Assembly (NCBI GenBank): GCA_001899175.1
Contig: MKVH01000024.1
Span: 496,001 to 560,000 of the forward strand
Length of the DNA stretch: 64,000 nt
Direction of reading: 5' to 3'
Source of the DNA: Candidatus Kapaibacterium thiocyanatum
Lineage (GTDB): Bacteria; Bacteroidota; Ignavibacteria; Kapaibacteriales; Kapaibacteriaceae
Made by a program: the position numbers and the translations under genes. The notes beneath the pieces are model-generated. The model made no database searches. It saw nothing but the letters and a program-made list of their open reading frames with translations, and was not told the origin of the DNA. Shown here in pieces: positions 18,877 through 27,173 of this stretch (position 1 is the stretch's first letter; the number at the start of each line of letters is the position of its first letter).

Positions 18877-18881
18877 TCCTC

Positions 18882-19292
18882 ATGAGTGTACGTCGCCTGT
18901 ACGAAACGACCTACATTGTCAATGCGGCGCTCGAAGACGCCGACACCGAAGCGATCGTCAAGCGTGTATCCGACTACATCGTCGACCACGGCGGACAGAT
19001 CGTCGAAGTCAACAAGTGGGGTCGTCGTCGCCTCGCCTATCCGATCAAGAAGAAGTACAACGGCTATTACGTGTACTGCTGCTTCGAATCGCCGTCGAAC
19101 ACCATTCCGCTGCTTGAGCGTTTCTTCGTTCTCGAAGACAACGTCCTGCGTCACCTGACGATGCAACTGGATCCGAAGCTCCGCGAATTCCGCAAGGTTC
19201 GCGCCGAAGCACAGGCTCTCCGTGCAGCCGCGATGGCCGAAGCGAACAAGTCAACTGGCGCACCGACGAAGTCGGAAGCTCCGGTTTCCTGA
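18882..19292 (+). CDS. rpsF: 30S ribosomal protein S6
   Basis: 136 residues, with the S6 fold visible from RLYETTYIVNAAL at the start to the KWGRRRLAYPIKKKYNGYY signature in the middle. The C-terminal tail beyond about residue 100 is Ala/Lys-rich and variable. S6 binds 16S rRNA in the platform together with S18. The start is fixed by a perfect AGGAGG 5 nt upstream. The next gene is rplI; the usual rpsR and ssb neighbours are missing from this operon. Confidence 0.97.
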   Translation: MSVRRLYETTYIVNAALEDADTEAIVKRVSDYIVDHGGQIVEVNKWGRRRLAYPIKKKYNGYYVYCCFESPSNTIPLLERFFVLEDNVLRHLTMQLDPKLREFRKVRAEAQALRAAAMAEANKSTGAPTKSEAPVS

Positions 19293-19330
19293 TCAACCTT
19301 ATTTCCGGACGTTGTTGAAGAGAGAAAACC

Positions 19331-19777
19331 ATGAACGTAATCCTTCGTCAGAACGTGGAAAACCTCGGTGAGATCGGCGAAATCGTGGCCGTGAAGCCTG
19401 GGTATGCACGCAACTACCTGATTCCGAACAACATGGCATACATGGCCACGGCCGGTGCCATCCGTTCGCTCGCAACCGAAAAGAAGCAGTATGAAGTGAA
19501 GATGGCCAAGGCCAAGCAACAGGCCGAAGTCGTCGCCGCTCAACTCGCGGAACTGCAGATCACGATTCCGATGCAGGTCGGTGAAGAAGGCCGTCTGTTC
19601 GGTTCGGTCACGGGTCAGATGATCGCCGCCGAACTCGAACTCCGCGGCTTCCACATCGATCGCCGCACGATCATCATCGAAGAGCCGATCAAGACGCTTG
19701 GTATCTTCGACGTGAAGGCCAAGCTTCATCCCGAGATCACCGCTACCCTCAAGGTGTGGGTGATCGGCCAGGAATAA
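19331..19777 (+). CDS. rplI: 50S ribosomal protein L9
   Basis: 148 residues, the standard L9 length. The N-terminal domain has MNVILRQNVENLGEIGEIV and VKPGYARNYLIPNNMA, followed by a charged connecting helix (about 50-75) and the C-terminal rRNA-binding domain (LFGSVTGQMIAAEL). It sits 38 nt after rpsF with a GAAGAGAG-type ribosome site and ends just before a clear terminator, so rpsF-rplI forms a two-gene operon. Confidence 0.97.
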   Translation: MNVILRQNVENLGEIGEIVAVKPGYARNYLIPNNMAYMATAGAIRSLATEKKQYEVKMAKAKQQAEVVAAQLAELQITIPMQVGEEGRLFGSVTGQMIAAELELRGFHIDRRTIIIEEPIKTLGIFDVKAKLHPEITATLKVWVIGQE

Positions 19778-19809
19778 GCCGCAAGGTCTTCGTCGCACTG
19801 GAACTTCGG

Positions 19810-19846
19810 GGCCTCGTGGTATGTAACCACGGGGCCTTTTACATTT
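19810..19846 (+). terminator. rho-independent terminator of rpsF-rplI
   Basis: GGCCTCGTGGT pairs with ACCACGGGGCC (11 bp, one wobble) around ATGTA, followed by TTTTACATTT. Confidence 0.8.
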
Positions 19847-19857
19847 GGAGGACTATC

Positions 19858-20727
19858 ATGCGTGTCGTTATCGCAGGAGGGTCGGGCTTCATCGGCACGG
19901 CTCTCACCGAAGCCCTGAATGGTGAAGGACACGACGTCGTCGTGATATCCCGCAAACGCCGCCACGTCGAAGGCGCTGCGAGTGCCGGATGGGATGACGA
20001 TCTCGTAGCGTTGTTCGATGGTGCCGGAGCCGTCGTGAATCTCGCCGGTGCGAACGTCGGAGCCCATCGCTGGACGTCGTCCTACCGCAAGGAGATACTG
20101 GACAGCCGCGTGAGCAGTACGCGCGCCATCGTCGATGCGATTCTGCACTGTGTGCGCCCGCCAGCCCTCGTCAACGCGTCGGCCGTCGGCTTCTACGGCG
20201 ATACGAGCATTCCCGGAGACGAATCGCAGCCCGCGGGTGCCACGTTCCTCGCCGACATATGCAGACTGTGGGAGGCCGAGGCTGAACGCGCCGGCACGGT
20301 CACACGTGTGGCCGTTCTGCGGCTGGGCCTCGTACTCGATCGGAACGAAGGAGCACTGCCCCGTATGGCCGGCCCCATGAAGTTCTTCATCGGCGGACCG
20401 TTGGGTCCAGGGGATCAATGGATGCCGTGGGTCCATCGCGACGACGTCATCGGGGCATTCCGGTGGGCCATCGCTTCGCCGCAGGTTCACGGGCCGTACA
20501 ACATCACCGCACCGGGCATCGTGAGAATGAAGGAGTTCTCGAAGGCACTCGGAACAGCATTGCACCGACCGTCGTGGCTGCCCGTTCCTTCCATCGTCCT
20601 GCGCATCGTGCTGGGTCTCCAGGCCGACCTCGTGATTCACGGACAGTACGCTCATCCGATGCGGACGGAAATGGATGGCTTCCGTTTCCGCCATCCACAC
20701 CTCGCGGAAGCTCTGGCATCGCTCTGA
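19858..20727 (+). CDS. TIGR01777-type NAD(P)-binding epimerase-like protein (YfcH family)
   Basis: 289 residues: an extended SDR with an N-terminal Rossmann motif (VVIAGGSGFIGTALTEAL) and the family pattern VNLAGANVGAHRWTSSYRKE. A C-terminal DUF1731-like segment includes HRPSWLPVPSIVLRIVLG. The ATG at 19858 was chosen over an upstream in-frame start because it follows GGAGG at good spacing and begins the Rossmann fold. The biochemical role of the family is not established; in cyanobacteria and plants homologues affect cell division or chloroplast development. It stands alone between two terminator-bounded units. Confidence 0.88.
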   Translation: MRVVIAGGSGFIGTALTEALNGEGHDVVVISRKRRHVEGAASAGWDDDLVALFDGAGAVVNLAGANVGAHRWTSSYRKEILDSRVSSTRAIVDAILHCVRPPALVNASAVGFYGDTSIPGDESQPAGATFLADICRLWEAEAERAGTVTRVAVLRLGLVLDRNEGALPRMAGPMKFFIGGPLGPGDQWMPWVHRDDVIGAFRWAIASPQVHGPYNITAPGIVRMKEFSKALGTALHRPSWLPVPSIVLRIVLGLQADLVIHGQYAHPMRTEMDGFRFRHPHLAEALASL

Positions 20728-20822
20728 TGCCCGTCGTTACGTTGCCCAATCCCTCAACTTTCGGTATGTTGCGGCTCTTTTTTCGTATCCGAACCGACAC
20801 ATTTACCGCGGAGACGCGCGAC

Positions 20823-22565
20823 ATGAACGTAGAAGTCGTGATGCCCAAGATGGGCGAGTCAATTCAAGAAGGCAAGATCCTTCGTTGGGTCAAGAAGGTT
20901 GGCGACAAGGTCGAGCGTGACGAGGTGATTCTCGAAATCTCCACGGACAAGGTGGATACCGAGGTACCGTCGCCGTCCGCCGGCGTGATCGTACAGCTTC
21001 TCGCTAACGAGAACGATACGGTCGAGGTCGGCAAGGTCATCGCGATCCTGAGCACGGATGCCAATGCGTCCGTTCCTGCCGCAGCCCCTGCACCCGCACC
21101 TGCTGCAACTCCTGCGCCCGCTCCGGCCCCTGCCCCCGTGGCCGCAGCCCCTGCACCCGCACCTGCTGCGACTCCTGCGCCCGCTCCGGCCCCCGCTGCC
21201 GGTGGTGCCGAAGTCGACGTCGTGATGCCCAAGATGGGCGAATCGATCCAGGAGGGCAAGGTCCTGCGCTGGGTGAAGAAGGTCGGCGACAAGATCGAGC
21301 GCGATGAAGTGCTCCTCGAAATCTCCACGGACAAGGTCGACACCGAAGTACCGTCGCCGACGGCCGGTGTGCTGTCCGCCATTCTCGCGAACGAAAACGA
21401 CGTCGTCGAAGTCGGCAAGGTCATCGCCCGCATCGCAACCGGTGCCGGCGCATCGGTACCTGCCGCAGCCCCTGCACCCGCAGTGGCCGTTCCTGTTCCT
21501 GCGGCAGCACCCGCACCCGCTGCTCCTGCCACGAACGGTGCCGCCAAGTCGGTCGCAGCCCCTGCCGTCGCGTCGGCTGCCACCTCCAGTGTTCCCCGTA
21601 CGTCGGGTGGACGTTTCTACTCGCCGCTCGTGCGCAGCATGGCCGCAGTGGAAGGCGTGAGCGTCGAGGAGCTCGACCGCATCCAGGGAACGGGTCTCGA
21701 AGGCCGCGTCACGAAGACCGATTTCCAGAACTATCTCCGCACACGTACGGGTGCTCCGGCTCCCGTTGCAGCTCCTGCTCCGGCTGCCGCCCCGGCACCT
21801 GCGCAAGCTGCGGCTCCTGCAGCGGTTTCCACGCCGTCGCTGCCGATCGGCGCCGATGACGAAGTGATTCCCATGGACCGCATGCGTCAGTTGATCGCAG
21901 AGCACATGGTGCGCTCGAAGCAGACGTCGCCGCACGTCACGAGCGTGGCCGAAGCCGACGTCACGGGCATCGTCAAGCTCCGCGAGAAGATGAAGGGTGC
22001 CTTCGAGAAGCGCGAAGGATTCAAGCTCACGTATACGCCGTTCTTCGGTATGGCCTGCGTGGAAGGCGTGAAGCAATGGCCGATGGTCAACGTCAGCGTC
22101 GATGGCAAGAACATCATCCTGCACAAGCGCGTCAACCTCGGCATGGCCACGGCGCTGGACGATGGCAACCTCATCGTTCCGGTGATCAAGAATGCTGACA
22201 CGCTCAACGTGACCGGCATGGGCCGCGCGATGAACGATCTGGCGCAACGTGCCCGCACGAAGAAGCTCGTCCCCGACGATATCTCCGGTGGCACCATCAC
22301 GATCACCAACGTCGGTTCCTTCGGTTCGCTCTTCGGAACGCCGGTCATCAACCAGCCGCAGACGGCCATCATGGGTATCGGTGCCATCCAGAAGCGTCCG
22401 GTCGTACGCACGGTCAACGGTGAAGACCTCATCGTCGTCCGTCACATGGTCTACCTCTCGCTGACGTACGATCACCGCGTCATCGACGGTGCTCTGGCCA
22501 CGCAATGCCTGGCCGCCATCTGCCGTTCGCTCGAGAACATGAACGAGCAGACCGTCGTGGTCTGA
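20823..22565 (+). CDS. 2-oxoacid dehydrogenase E2 (dihydrolipoamide acyltransferase) with two lipoyl domains
   Basis: 580 residues. Two nearly identical lipoyl domains (about 1-78 and 130-207) carry lipoylation lysines at K43 and K171 in EISTDKVDTEVPS. They are joined by Ala/Pro linkers. A peripheral-subunit-binding domain lies at about 264-305 (YSPLVRSMAAVEGVSVEEL), and the catalytic acyltransferase core runs from about 345 to the end with the active-site HRVID (about 550). It transfers acyl groups to CoA in a pyruvate, 2-oxoglutarate or branched-chain complex; the tandem near-identical lipoyl domains do not settle which. No E1 or E3 gene is nearby, so the complex must be assembled from distant genes. 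Confidence 0.92.
   Translation: MNVEVVMPKMGESIQEGKILRWVKKVGDKVERDEVILEISTDKVDTEVPSPSAGVIVQLLANENDTVEVGKVIAILSTDANASVPAAAPAPAPAATPAPAPAPAPVAAAPAPAPAATPAPAPAPAAGGAEVDVVMPKMGESIQEGKVLRWVKKVGDKIERDEVLLEISTDKVDTEVPSPTAGVLSAILANENDVVEVGKVIARIATGAGASVPAAAPAPAVAVPVPAAAPAPAAPATNGAAKSVAAPAVASAATSSVPRTSGGRFYSPLVRSMAAVEGVSVEELDRIQGTGLEGRVTKTDFQNYLRTRTGAPAPVAAPAPAAAPAPAQAAAPAAVSTPSLPIGADDEVIPMDRMRQLIAEHMVRSKQTSPHVTSVAEADVTGIVKLREKMKGAFEKREGFKLTYTPFFGMACVEGVKQWPMVNVSVDGKNIILHKRVNLGMATALDDGNLIVPVIKNADTLNVTGMGRAMNDLAQRARTKKLVPDDISGGTITITNVGSFGSLFGTPVINQPQTAIMGIGAIQKRPVVRTVNGEDLIVVRHMVYLSLTYDHRVIDGALATQCLAAICRSLENMNEQTVVV
21072..21191 (+). repeat. duplicated Ala/Pro linker repeat inside the E2 gene
   Basis: Two near-identical stretches of about 50-60 bases (roughly 21072-21131 and 21137-21191) encode alternating Ala-Pro with PAPAATPAPA. 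They form the flexible linker between the two lipoyl domains and probably arose by slippage or by duplication together with the lipoyl domain. Confidence 0.75.
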
Positions 22566-22590
22566 TAGACGATACATCGAACATCATACG

Positions 22591-22624
22591 GCGGCGGCGT
22601 GGACCATTCCATGCCGCCGTCGTC
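22591..22624 (+). terminator. probable terminator after the E2 gene
   Basis: GCGGCGGCGTGG (22591-22602) pairs with CCATGCCGCCGT (22609-22620) with two wobbles, 26 nt after the stop codon. A short T-containing tail (CGTCGTTT) follows. Confidence 0.55.
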
Positions 22625-22779
22625 GTTTGATGGACATGGTCTTTCCGATTCGTCACCAGCACACGGGGTGAAAATCCCGATCAGGGGGGATGTGCCATGG
22701 TGAGTGATGCCATTATGTTGCGACCGGAAGATCGCCGAATGGGCATATATGATCGATCGAAACGGAAAGGAGATGATGC

Positions 22780-23010
22780 ATGAAGAAGGTGTTGATCCTG
22801 TTCGCTGCAGGTCTGTTCTGTACGTCGTTCGTGCCGCAGGACGATCCGCTGGCGGCGTGTTCGGGCAGCGTGCCGTGCAGTGCGTGCAGGAACTGTACGC
22901 GCTGTGCTCATTGCGCGAAGCGGGGAGGAACCTGCGGTACCTGCCGCAGGAACGGATTGCACGAGCCGGTACCGGAAGAACGTTCCTGTATGGGGCCGCA
23001 TAGTATGTGA
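22780..23010 (+). CDS. small exported Cys-rich protein, unknown function
   Basis: 76 residues with a signal peptide (KKVLILFAAGLFCTSFV) followed by a mature part of about 55 residues containing ten cysteines, arranged as closely spaced pairs (CSACRNCTRCAHC, then GGTCGTC). An AAAGGAGA ribosome site precedes the ATG. The CxxC spacing suggests metal binding or several disulfide bonds in the periplasm or at the surface. I do not recognise a named family. It stands alone between the E2 terminator and dtd. Confidence 0.72.
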   Translation: MKKVLILFAAGLFCTSFVPQDDPLAACSGSVPCSACRNCTRCAHCAKRGGTCGTCRRNGLHEPVPEERSCMGPHSM

Positions 23011-23018
23011 TGCGATGA

Positions 23019-23480
23019 CTATCTCCCGGCCTCACGCTCGAGGATGATCGTCACAGGACCGTCGTTCACCAGCGCGACGTCCATCATCGCGCCGAAGATT
23101 CCCGTGCCGATGTTCAGCCCATGCTCCTTGCCGCGCTCGCGAACACGTGCCACGAGCATGTCGTAGAGCGGTTCGGCGTGTTCCGGGCGTGCAGCGTCGA
23201 TGAAGGATGGACGCGTTCCTTTCTTCAGATCGCCGTAGAGCGTGAACTGTGAAACGACGAGGATTCCGCCGCCGATGTCCGATACGGAACGGTTCATCTT
23301 CCCTTCATCGTCGGAGAAGATGCGGAGCGATAGCAGCTTGTCGGCCATCCATTCCATTTCGGCGGGGGAGTCGCCATGGGTGATGCCGACGAGGGCGAGC
23401 AGACCCCGGTCGATACAACCCGTCACCTGACCATTCACGGTGACGGAGGCGGACGATACACGCTGGACGACGATACGCAT
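23019..23480 (-). CDS. dtd: D-aminoacyl-tRNA deacylase
   Basis: 153 residues, the normal length. It hydrolyses D-amino acids mis-attached to tRNA. The N-terminus [17 protein letters not shown] and the two active-site motifs [17 protein letters not shown] and NDGPVTIIL (Gly-cisPro region) are all intact. The frame is open upstream, but the ATG at 23480 gives the universal family start. The gene is divergent from the deaminase gene, with a 54-nt gap. Confidence 0.96.
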   Translation of the reverse strand: MRIVVQRVSSASVTVNGQVTGCIDRGLLALVGITHGDSPAEMEWMADKLLSLRIFSDDEGKMNRSVSDIGGGILVVSQFTLYGDLKKGTRPSFIDAARPEHAEPLYDMLVARVRERGKEHGLNIGTGIFGAMMDVALVNDGPVTIILEREAGR

Positions 23481-23534
23481 GGCCGCGAATATGTACATTC
23501 GCGGGAAATGTCCGACCAAACGAAGAGGTCCATC

Positions 23535-24080
23535 ATGAACGTAGAACTGCCGTCCTGGATAGCGGAATGGAAGGCGCCCGAGCCACATGCCGGGCATGAA
23601 GAACGCATGAAGGCAGTCATCGATCTCGTTCGCCTGAACATCAGACATCGTACGGGTGGCCCCTTCGCTTCCATCATCGTGAACGACGACACGGGTGCCG
23701 TGGCCGGCGTCGGCCTCAACCTCGTCACGTCGCTCAACCTCAGCATCCTGCATGCGGAGATGGTCGCCATCATGATGGCGGAAGAAGCGGCGGGAACGTG
23801 GGACCTGGGAGCGACGGGACGGTATACGATCTATGCATCGGCTGAACCATGCGCCATGTGCATGGGGGCCATTCCGTGGTCGGGCCTGCGTACGCTCGTC
23901 ATCGGTGCGCGCGACGAGGATATCCGGGCCATCGGCTTCGACGAAGGCGTCAAGGCCGACAACTGGATCGACGGCTATGCCCAGCGCAACATCCACGTGA
24001 TCCGCGACGTATGTCGCACCGAATCCGCCGCCGCACTGAAGGAATATGCAGCGTCGGGCGGTCATATCTACAACGGTTGA
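23535..24080 (+). CDS. nucleoside/guanine deaminase-like zinc protein (CDA fold)
   Basis: 181 residues of the cytidine-deaminase fold. Zinc ligands are H73 in ILHAEM and the cysteines in [12 protein letters not shown] (C106, C109); E75 is the proton shuttle. The longer N-terminus and the C-terminal extension ([14 protein letters not shown]) resemble guanine deaminases of the GuaD/bacillus type more than tRNA-specific TadA. A start at 23508 (MSDQTKRS) is possible; I prefer 23535, which has GAGGT in front of it. The AIM24 gene follows 18 nt after its stop. Confidence 0.85.
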   Translation: MNVELPSWIAEWKAPEPHAGHEERMKAVIDLVRLNIRHRTGGPFASIIVNDDTGAVAGVGLNLVTSLNLSILHAEMVAIMMAEEAAGTWDLGATGRYTIYASAEPCAMCMGAIPWSGLRTLVIGARDEDIRAIGFDEGVKADNWIDGYAQRNIHVIRDVCRTESAAALKEYAASGGHIYNG

Positions 24081-24098
24081 TCCAACCAAGGAGATGTC

Positions 24099-24776
24099 AT
24101 GAAGTTCTCGATCGAATACAGCCCGGTGTATTCCATGCTACGCGTCGACATGCAGCAGGGTGAGCAGTTCCGGGGCGAATCCGGCGCCATGGTGTCGATG
24201 AGCCCGACCATCGAACTCGAAGCCACGTCGAGCGGCAAAGGTATTCTCGGCACGTTGAAGGCGGCCGTCGGTGGCGAATCGCTGTTCGCATCGTTGTTTT
24301 CGGCCGTACACGGCAATGGCGAGCTGATCCTCGCACCGTCCGCCCCCGGTGACATCGTCCAGCTCGATCTCCGCAACGAGACGTGGTTCGCGCAAAGCGG
24401 AGCCTATCTCGCCGGTGATCCTTCGCTCACGCTCGATACACAGGGATCGATCAAGGCCCTGATCTCGGGGGAAGGACTGTTCCTTTCCAAGATCTCGGGT
24501 ACGGGCACGCTCTTCCTGAACTCCTTCGGTGCCATCTATACCAAGGACCTTCAGCCAGGTGAACGGTACATCGTGGATACGGGCCATATCGTGGCCTTCC
24601 CGTCGACCGTCACCTATACCATTCGCAAAGCAGCGCGCGGCCTCTTCTCCACGATCGCATCCGGCGAAGGCCTCGTCTGCGAATTCATGGGCCCCGGCCG
24701 GCTGTACATGCAGACGAGGAACGTCAGTGCCTTCGCCCGCATGTTGCAGCCCTTCGTCGCCAACAGCGGAAGCTAG
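24099..24776 (+). CDS. AIM24 / TIGR00266 family protein
   Basis: 225 residues forming the beta-prism AIM24 fold, with the usual pattern [20 protein letters not shown] near the start and repeated strand motifs such as [18 protein letters not shown]. The N-terminus lacks a signal peptide. The family is widespread; the yeast member is a mitochondrial inner-membrane organiser, but the bacterial role is not established. An AAGGAG site lies 8 nt before the ATG, and the gene follows the deaminase closely. Its end overlaps by 4 nt the end of the convergent peptidase gene. Confidence 0.88.
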   Translation: MKFSIEYSPVYSMLRVDMQQGEQFRGESGAMVSMSPTIELEATSSGKGILGTLKAAVGGESLFASLFSAVHGNGELILAPSAPGDIVQLDLRNETWFAQSGAYLAGDPSLTLDTQGSIKALISGEGLFLSKISGTGTLFLNSFGAIYTKDLQPGERYIVDTGHIVAFPSTVTYTIRKAARGLFSTIASGEGLVCEFMGPGRLYMQTRNVSAFARMLQPFVANSGS

Positions 24777-27076
24777 AATTTCTCGGTCCTGACGGTGCAG
24801 AGCACCGACGTCAGATCGTTGAAGACGATGTCGTCCGGTTCGCCGGCGATGGCAGGGAGGTCGATCACGGCCTCCTTGCCCGTCATATGGAGACGCATGC
24901 GGTAGACCTTCTTGTCTTCCGTCACGATCTTGATCGGTATGTACATGCGGAAGGTTTCGGGGACGTCGTCCTGGCGGACGCGGCACGTGATCTTGTACGT
25001 TCCGTCGGCCTGCTTCTCATGCTTCCAGGCGAAGGTATAGGTGGGGATGTCGTTGCCGTGTACCCATTGATCGAAGAACCACGACATGTCCTGTCCGGCG
25101 TGCTTCTCGACGGTACTGCGGAACGTCTCCGTCGTGGCGGACTTCAGCTTGTGCGTGGCGTAGAAGTCCTTGAACATGGTCATGAAGGCATCTTCCTTCA
25201 TCGTCGTCAGATCGAGCATCATGTTCCGCAGCATGTGCACGACCCACGCACCCTTGTAGTAGATGAACGTGTTGTATTCTCCGCCGCTTCCGCCGGAGGA
25301 GACGCGGCCGCCGAGCGAGATGGACGGCGGCTTGCGGAACGTGCCGAACATATTCTTGCCGTTGTTCCGGATGCTCTTCGAGTACTCTTCCAGCAGACGG
25401 AAGAACTTGTCGCCCTCGCTTGCCGCGAGCTGCGAATAGAGCAGGCACGAATACATGGCGAAGCCCTCGCTCAGCCATTGATCGCGATAGGAAAGGAAGT
25501 CGACGGCGATACCCCACCACTGGTGGGCCACTTCATGTGACGTGAACTGTTCGCCGAAGAAGTCGTCGGTCCTGGCATCCTCGACCTTGTAGAAGGCGAG
25601 CGTCGAGAGATGGAGCATGCCCGGAAACGCTTCTCCGTGGAAGGCCGGCAACTCCGTCGCATAGAGACGATTGATGGGCAGGGGACCGAACAGCTTCGTG
25701 AAGAAGTTCAGCGCCTGTTTCACATCCGTTTCCACGACGTCGACCTGGTCCTTCGTGTAGTAGTTGAGCTGGACATCGGGATAGCCGTTGCCTTCGATCG
25801 TCTTCTCGCGAAAGAGACCGATGTTGAACGAGGCATTCCTCATCTTGCGTCCGAGCAGCCAGCGGCTGCGTACGATATCGCCTTGCTTCTCTTCCGATGC
25901 CTTGTCGCCGATCGATACGAGGATATAGCGGCGGTCGTGTTCGAAGACGAGATCGAAGAAGGAGAGCTGCTTGTATCCATGATAGGGATACCAGTCGATC
26001 GACGTCTTGAGGAACGTGATGTCGCCCTGACGTTCGATGACTTCACCGTGATACGTTATCACGAAGGCCGTACGTTCACCGCGGCGCATCATCCGCGGCA
26101 GTTTGATCCAGAGAAGGCCGCTTTTGTCCGGACGATGCGTCGTCAGCATCGCTCCGCCGTGTTCGCGGACGGAGTCCACCGTCAGGCGATAGTTCAGCGA
26201 CAACGAGATCCACTCCGCCGAGTCCGTCGTTATCGTGACGTCCATGCGGTCGGTCGTCTTCATGGCCAGGGATCTGTCGATGCTGCAGACGATCGTATGC
26301 TGGCCGACGTAGATCATGTCTCCCGCCGATACGCTGTTGCTGTCGACGGCTGCGACACCTTCGGGTGGAGGACATTGGTTGACGGACGTCCAGTTCCATC
26401 CCAGCGTACCACGCTCGCCGATGGTGAGCGTATACGGTTCCGTATCGTAGGGATCGGCGCCGATGATGGCCTGGTATTGTCCTTCCTTGCTGTAGGTCTG
26501 GCAGATGAAACCCCGATCGCCTCGCCGGTTGTTAAGGATGGCGCGCGCGAGGGTGGGTTCCACCTGCTTGCCGTCGGTGGAGACATAGGCTTCCACACCT
26601 GCGGCCATGATGCCGCGCACATCGCTTCCGGGCCGTTCCGTGGGCTTGTGGGTGCCTGACTTGAACTGGGCTGTCATGTCATCGTCGACGAACAGGAAGA
26701 AGGCCGAGGTGAATTCCTCGTTGTAGACGTCGTTCGGATAGAAGCGCTGGAGATTGATTTTTTCCACAGGCAGGGTAGGCGTGAAGATCGCCGACCCCTT
26801 GCCGATGAAGACGGCCGATACCGGACGCCCGCCGACCGGACTGCCCAGATGGACGGTACCGCTCACCAGCATGATGGTGACGGGACCATGTTCGATCATC
26901 AGGCCATCTACCTCATAAGTTCCATTGGAATCTGGTACTTGGTTCCTGAATGCCGTCAGCATTTCGTCGTACGATCCGAAGGACTGCGCCCAGGAAACCG
27001 GGCCGCCGCAGACGGGGAGGAAGATCAGGATGAAAGATCCGGAAAACGACGAGAGAAAGGAAACGATAGTACCCAT
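24773..27076 (-). CDS. exported M1-family metallopeptidase, substrate-motif variant
   Basis: 767 residues with an N-terminal signal sequence. The zinc site HEVAHQWWG (about 514) and the third ligand glutamate 18 residues on (WLSEGFAMYS) match M1 gluzincins. The GAMEN exopeptidase motif that normally precedes the zinc site is not present; in its place stands FHGEAFPGMLHLS. It may therefore not be a true aminopeptidase. The N-terminal 300 residues are beta-rich and divergent, and the C-terminus has a short beta domain. It probably acts in the periplasm or at the surface. It is convergent with the AIM24 gene and faces thyX upstream, with a TATCTTCG box (reverse complement of 27108-27115) as candidate promoter. 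Confidence 0.85.
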   Translation of the reverse strand: MGTIVSFLSSFSGSFILIFLPVCGGPVSWAQSFGSYDEMLTAFRNQVPDSNGTYEVDGLMIEHGPVTIMLVSGTVHLGSPVGGRPVSAVFIGKGSAIFTPTLPVEKINLQRFYPNDVYNEEFTSAFFLFVDDDMTAQFKSGTHKPTERPGSDVRGIMAAGVEAYVSTDGKQVEPTLARAILNNRRGDRGFICQTYSKEGQYQAIIGADPYDTEPYTLTIGERGTLGWNWTSVNQCPPPEGVAAVDSNSVSAGDMIYVGQHTIVCSIDRSLAMKTTDRMDVTITTDSAEWISLSLNYRLTVDSVREHGGAMLTTHRPDKSGLLWIKLPRMMRRGERTAFVITYHGEVIERQGDITFLKTSIDWYPYHGYKQLSFFDLVFEHDRRYILVSIGDKASEEKQGDIVRSRWLLGRKMRNASFNIGLFREKTIEGNGYPDVQLNYYTKDQVDVVETDVKQALNFFTKLFGPLPINRLYATELPAFHGEAFPGMLHLSTLAFYKVEDARTDDFFGEQFTSHEVAHQWWGIAVDFLSYRDQWLSEGFAMYSCLLYSQLAASEGDKFFRLLEEYSKSIRNNGKNMFGTFRKPPSISLGGRVSSGGSGGEYNTFIYYKGAWVVHMLRNMMLDLTTMKEDAFMTMFKDFYATHKLKSATTETFRSTVEKHAGQDMSWFFDQWVHGNDIPTYTFAWKHEKQADGTYKITCRVRQDDVPETFRMYIPIKIVTEDKKVYRMRLHMTGKEAVIDLPAIAGEPDDIVFNDLTSVLCTVRTEKF

Positions 27077-27124
27077 GCTATGAATATCGATAGGTGAATA
27101 GAGGGCGCGAAGATACCCAACATG

Positions 27125-27132
27125 TATTTTTG
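27125..27132 (+). promoter_or_regulatory. -7 promoter box of thyX (TATTTTTG)
   Basis: Exact TAnnTTTG match 41 nt before the thyX ATG; no clear -33 element. Confidence 0.5.
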
Positions 27133-27173
27133 TTCAATGGGCCGGAAGCCCATATTCATCAAACGAGGAGCAT

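Noticed and set aside
21072-21191. Mobile or minisatellite origin for the E2 linker repeat
   Set aside because: The repeat is in frame and encodes the standard Ala-Pro lipoyl-domain linker; internal duplication is sufficient.
20859-22577. 572-codon minus-strand frame across the E2 gene
   Set aside because: Antisense shadow; the plus frame has lipoyl and HRVID motifs.
22669-22692. Short hairpin ATCCC...GGGAT upstream of the Cys-rich gene
   Set aside because: Only 5 bp, with no T-run and no matching known riboswitch pattern.
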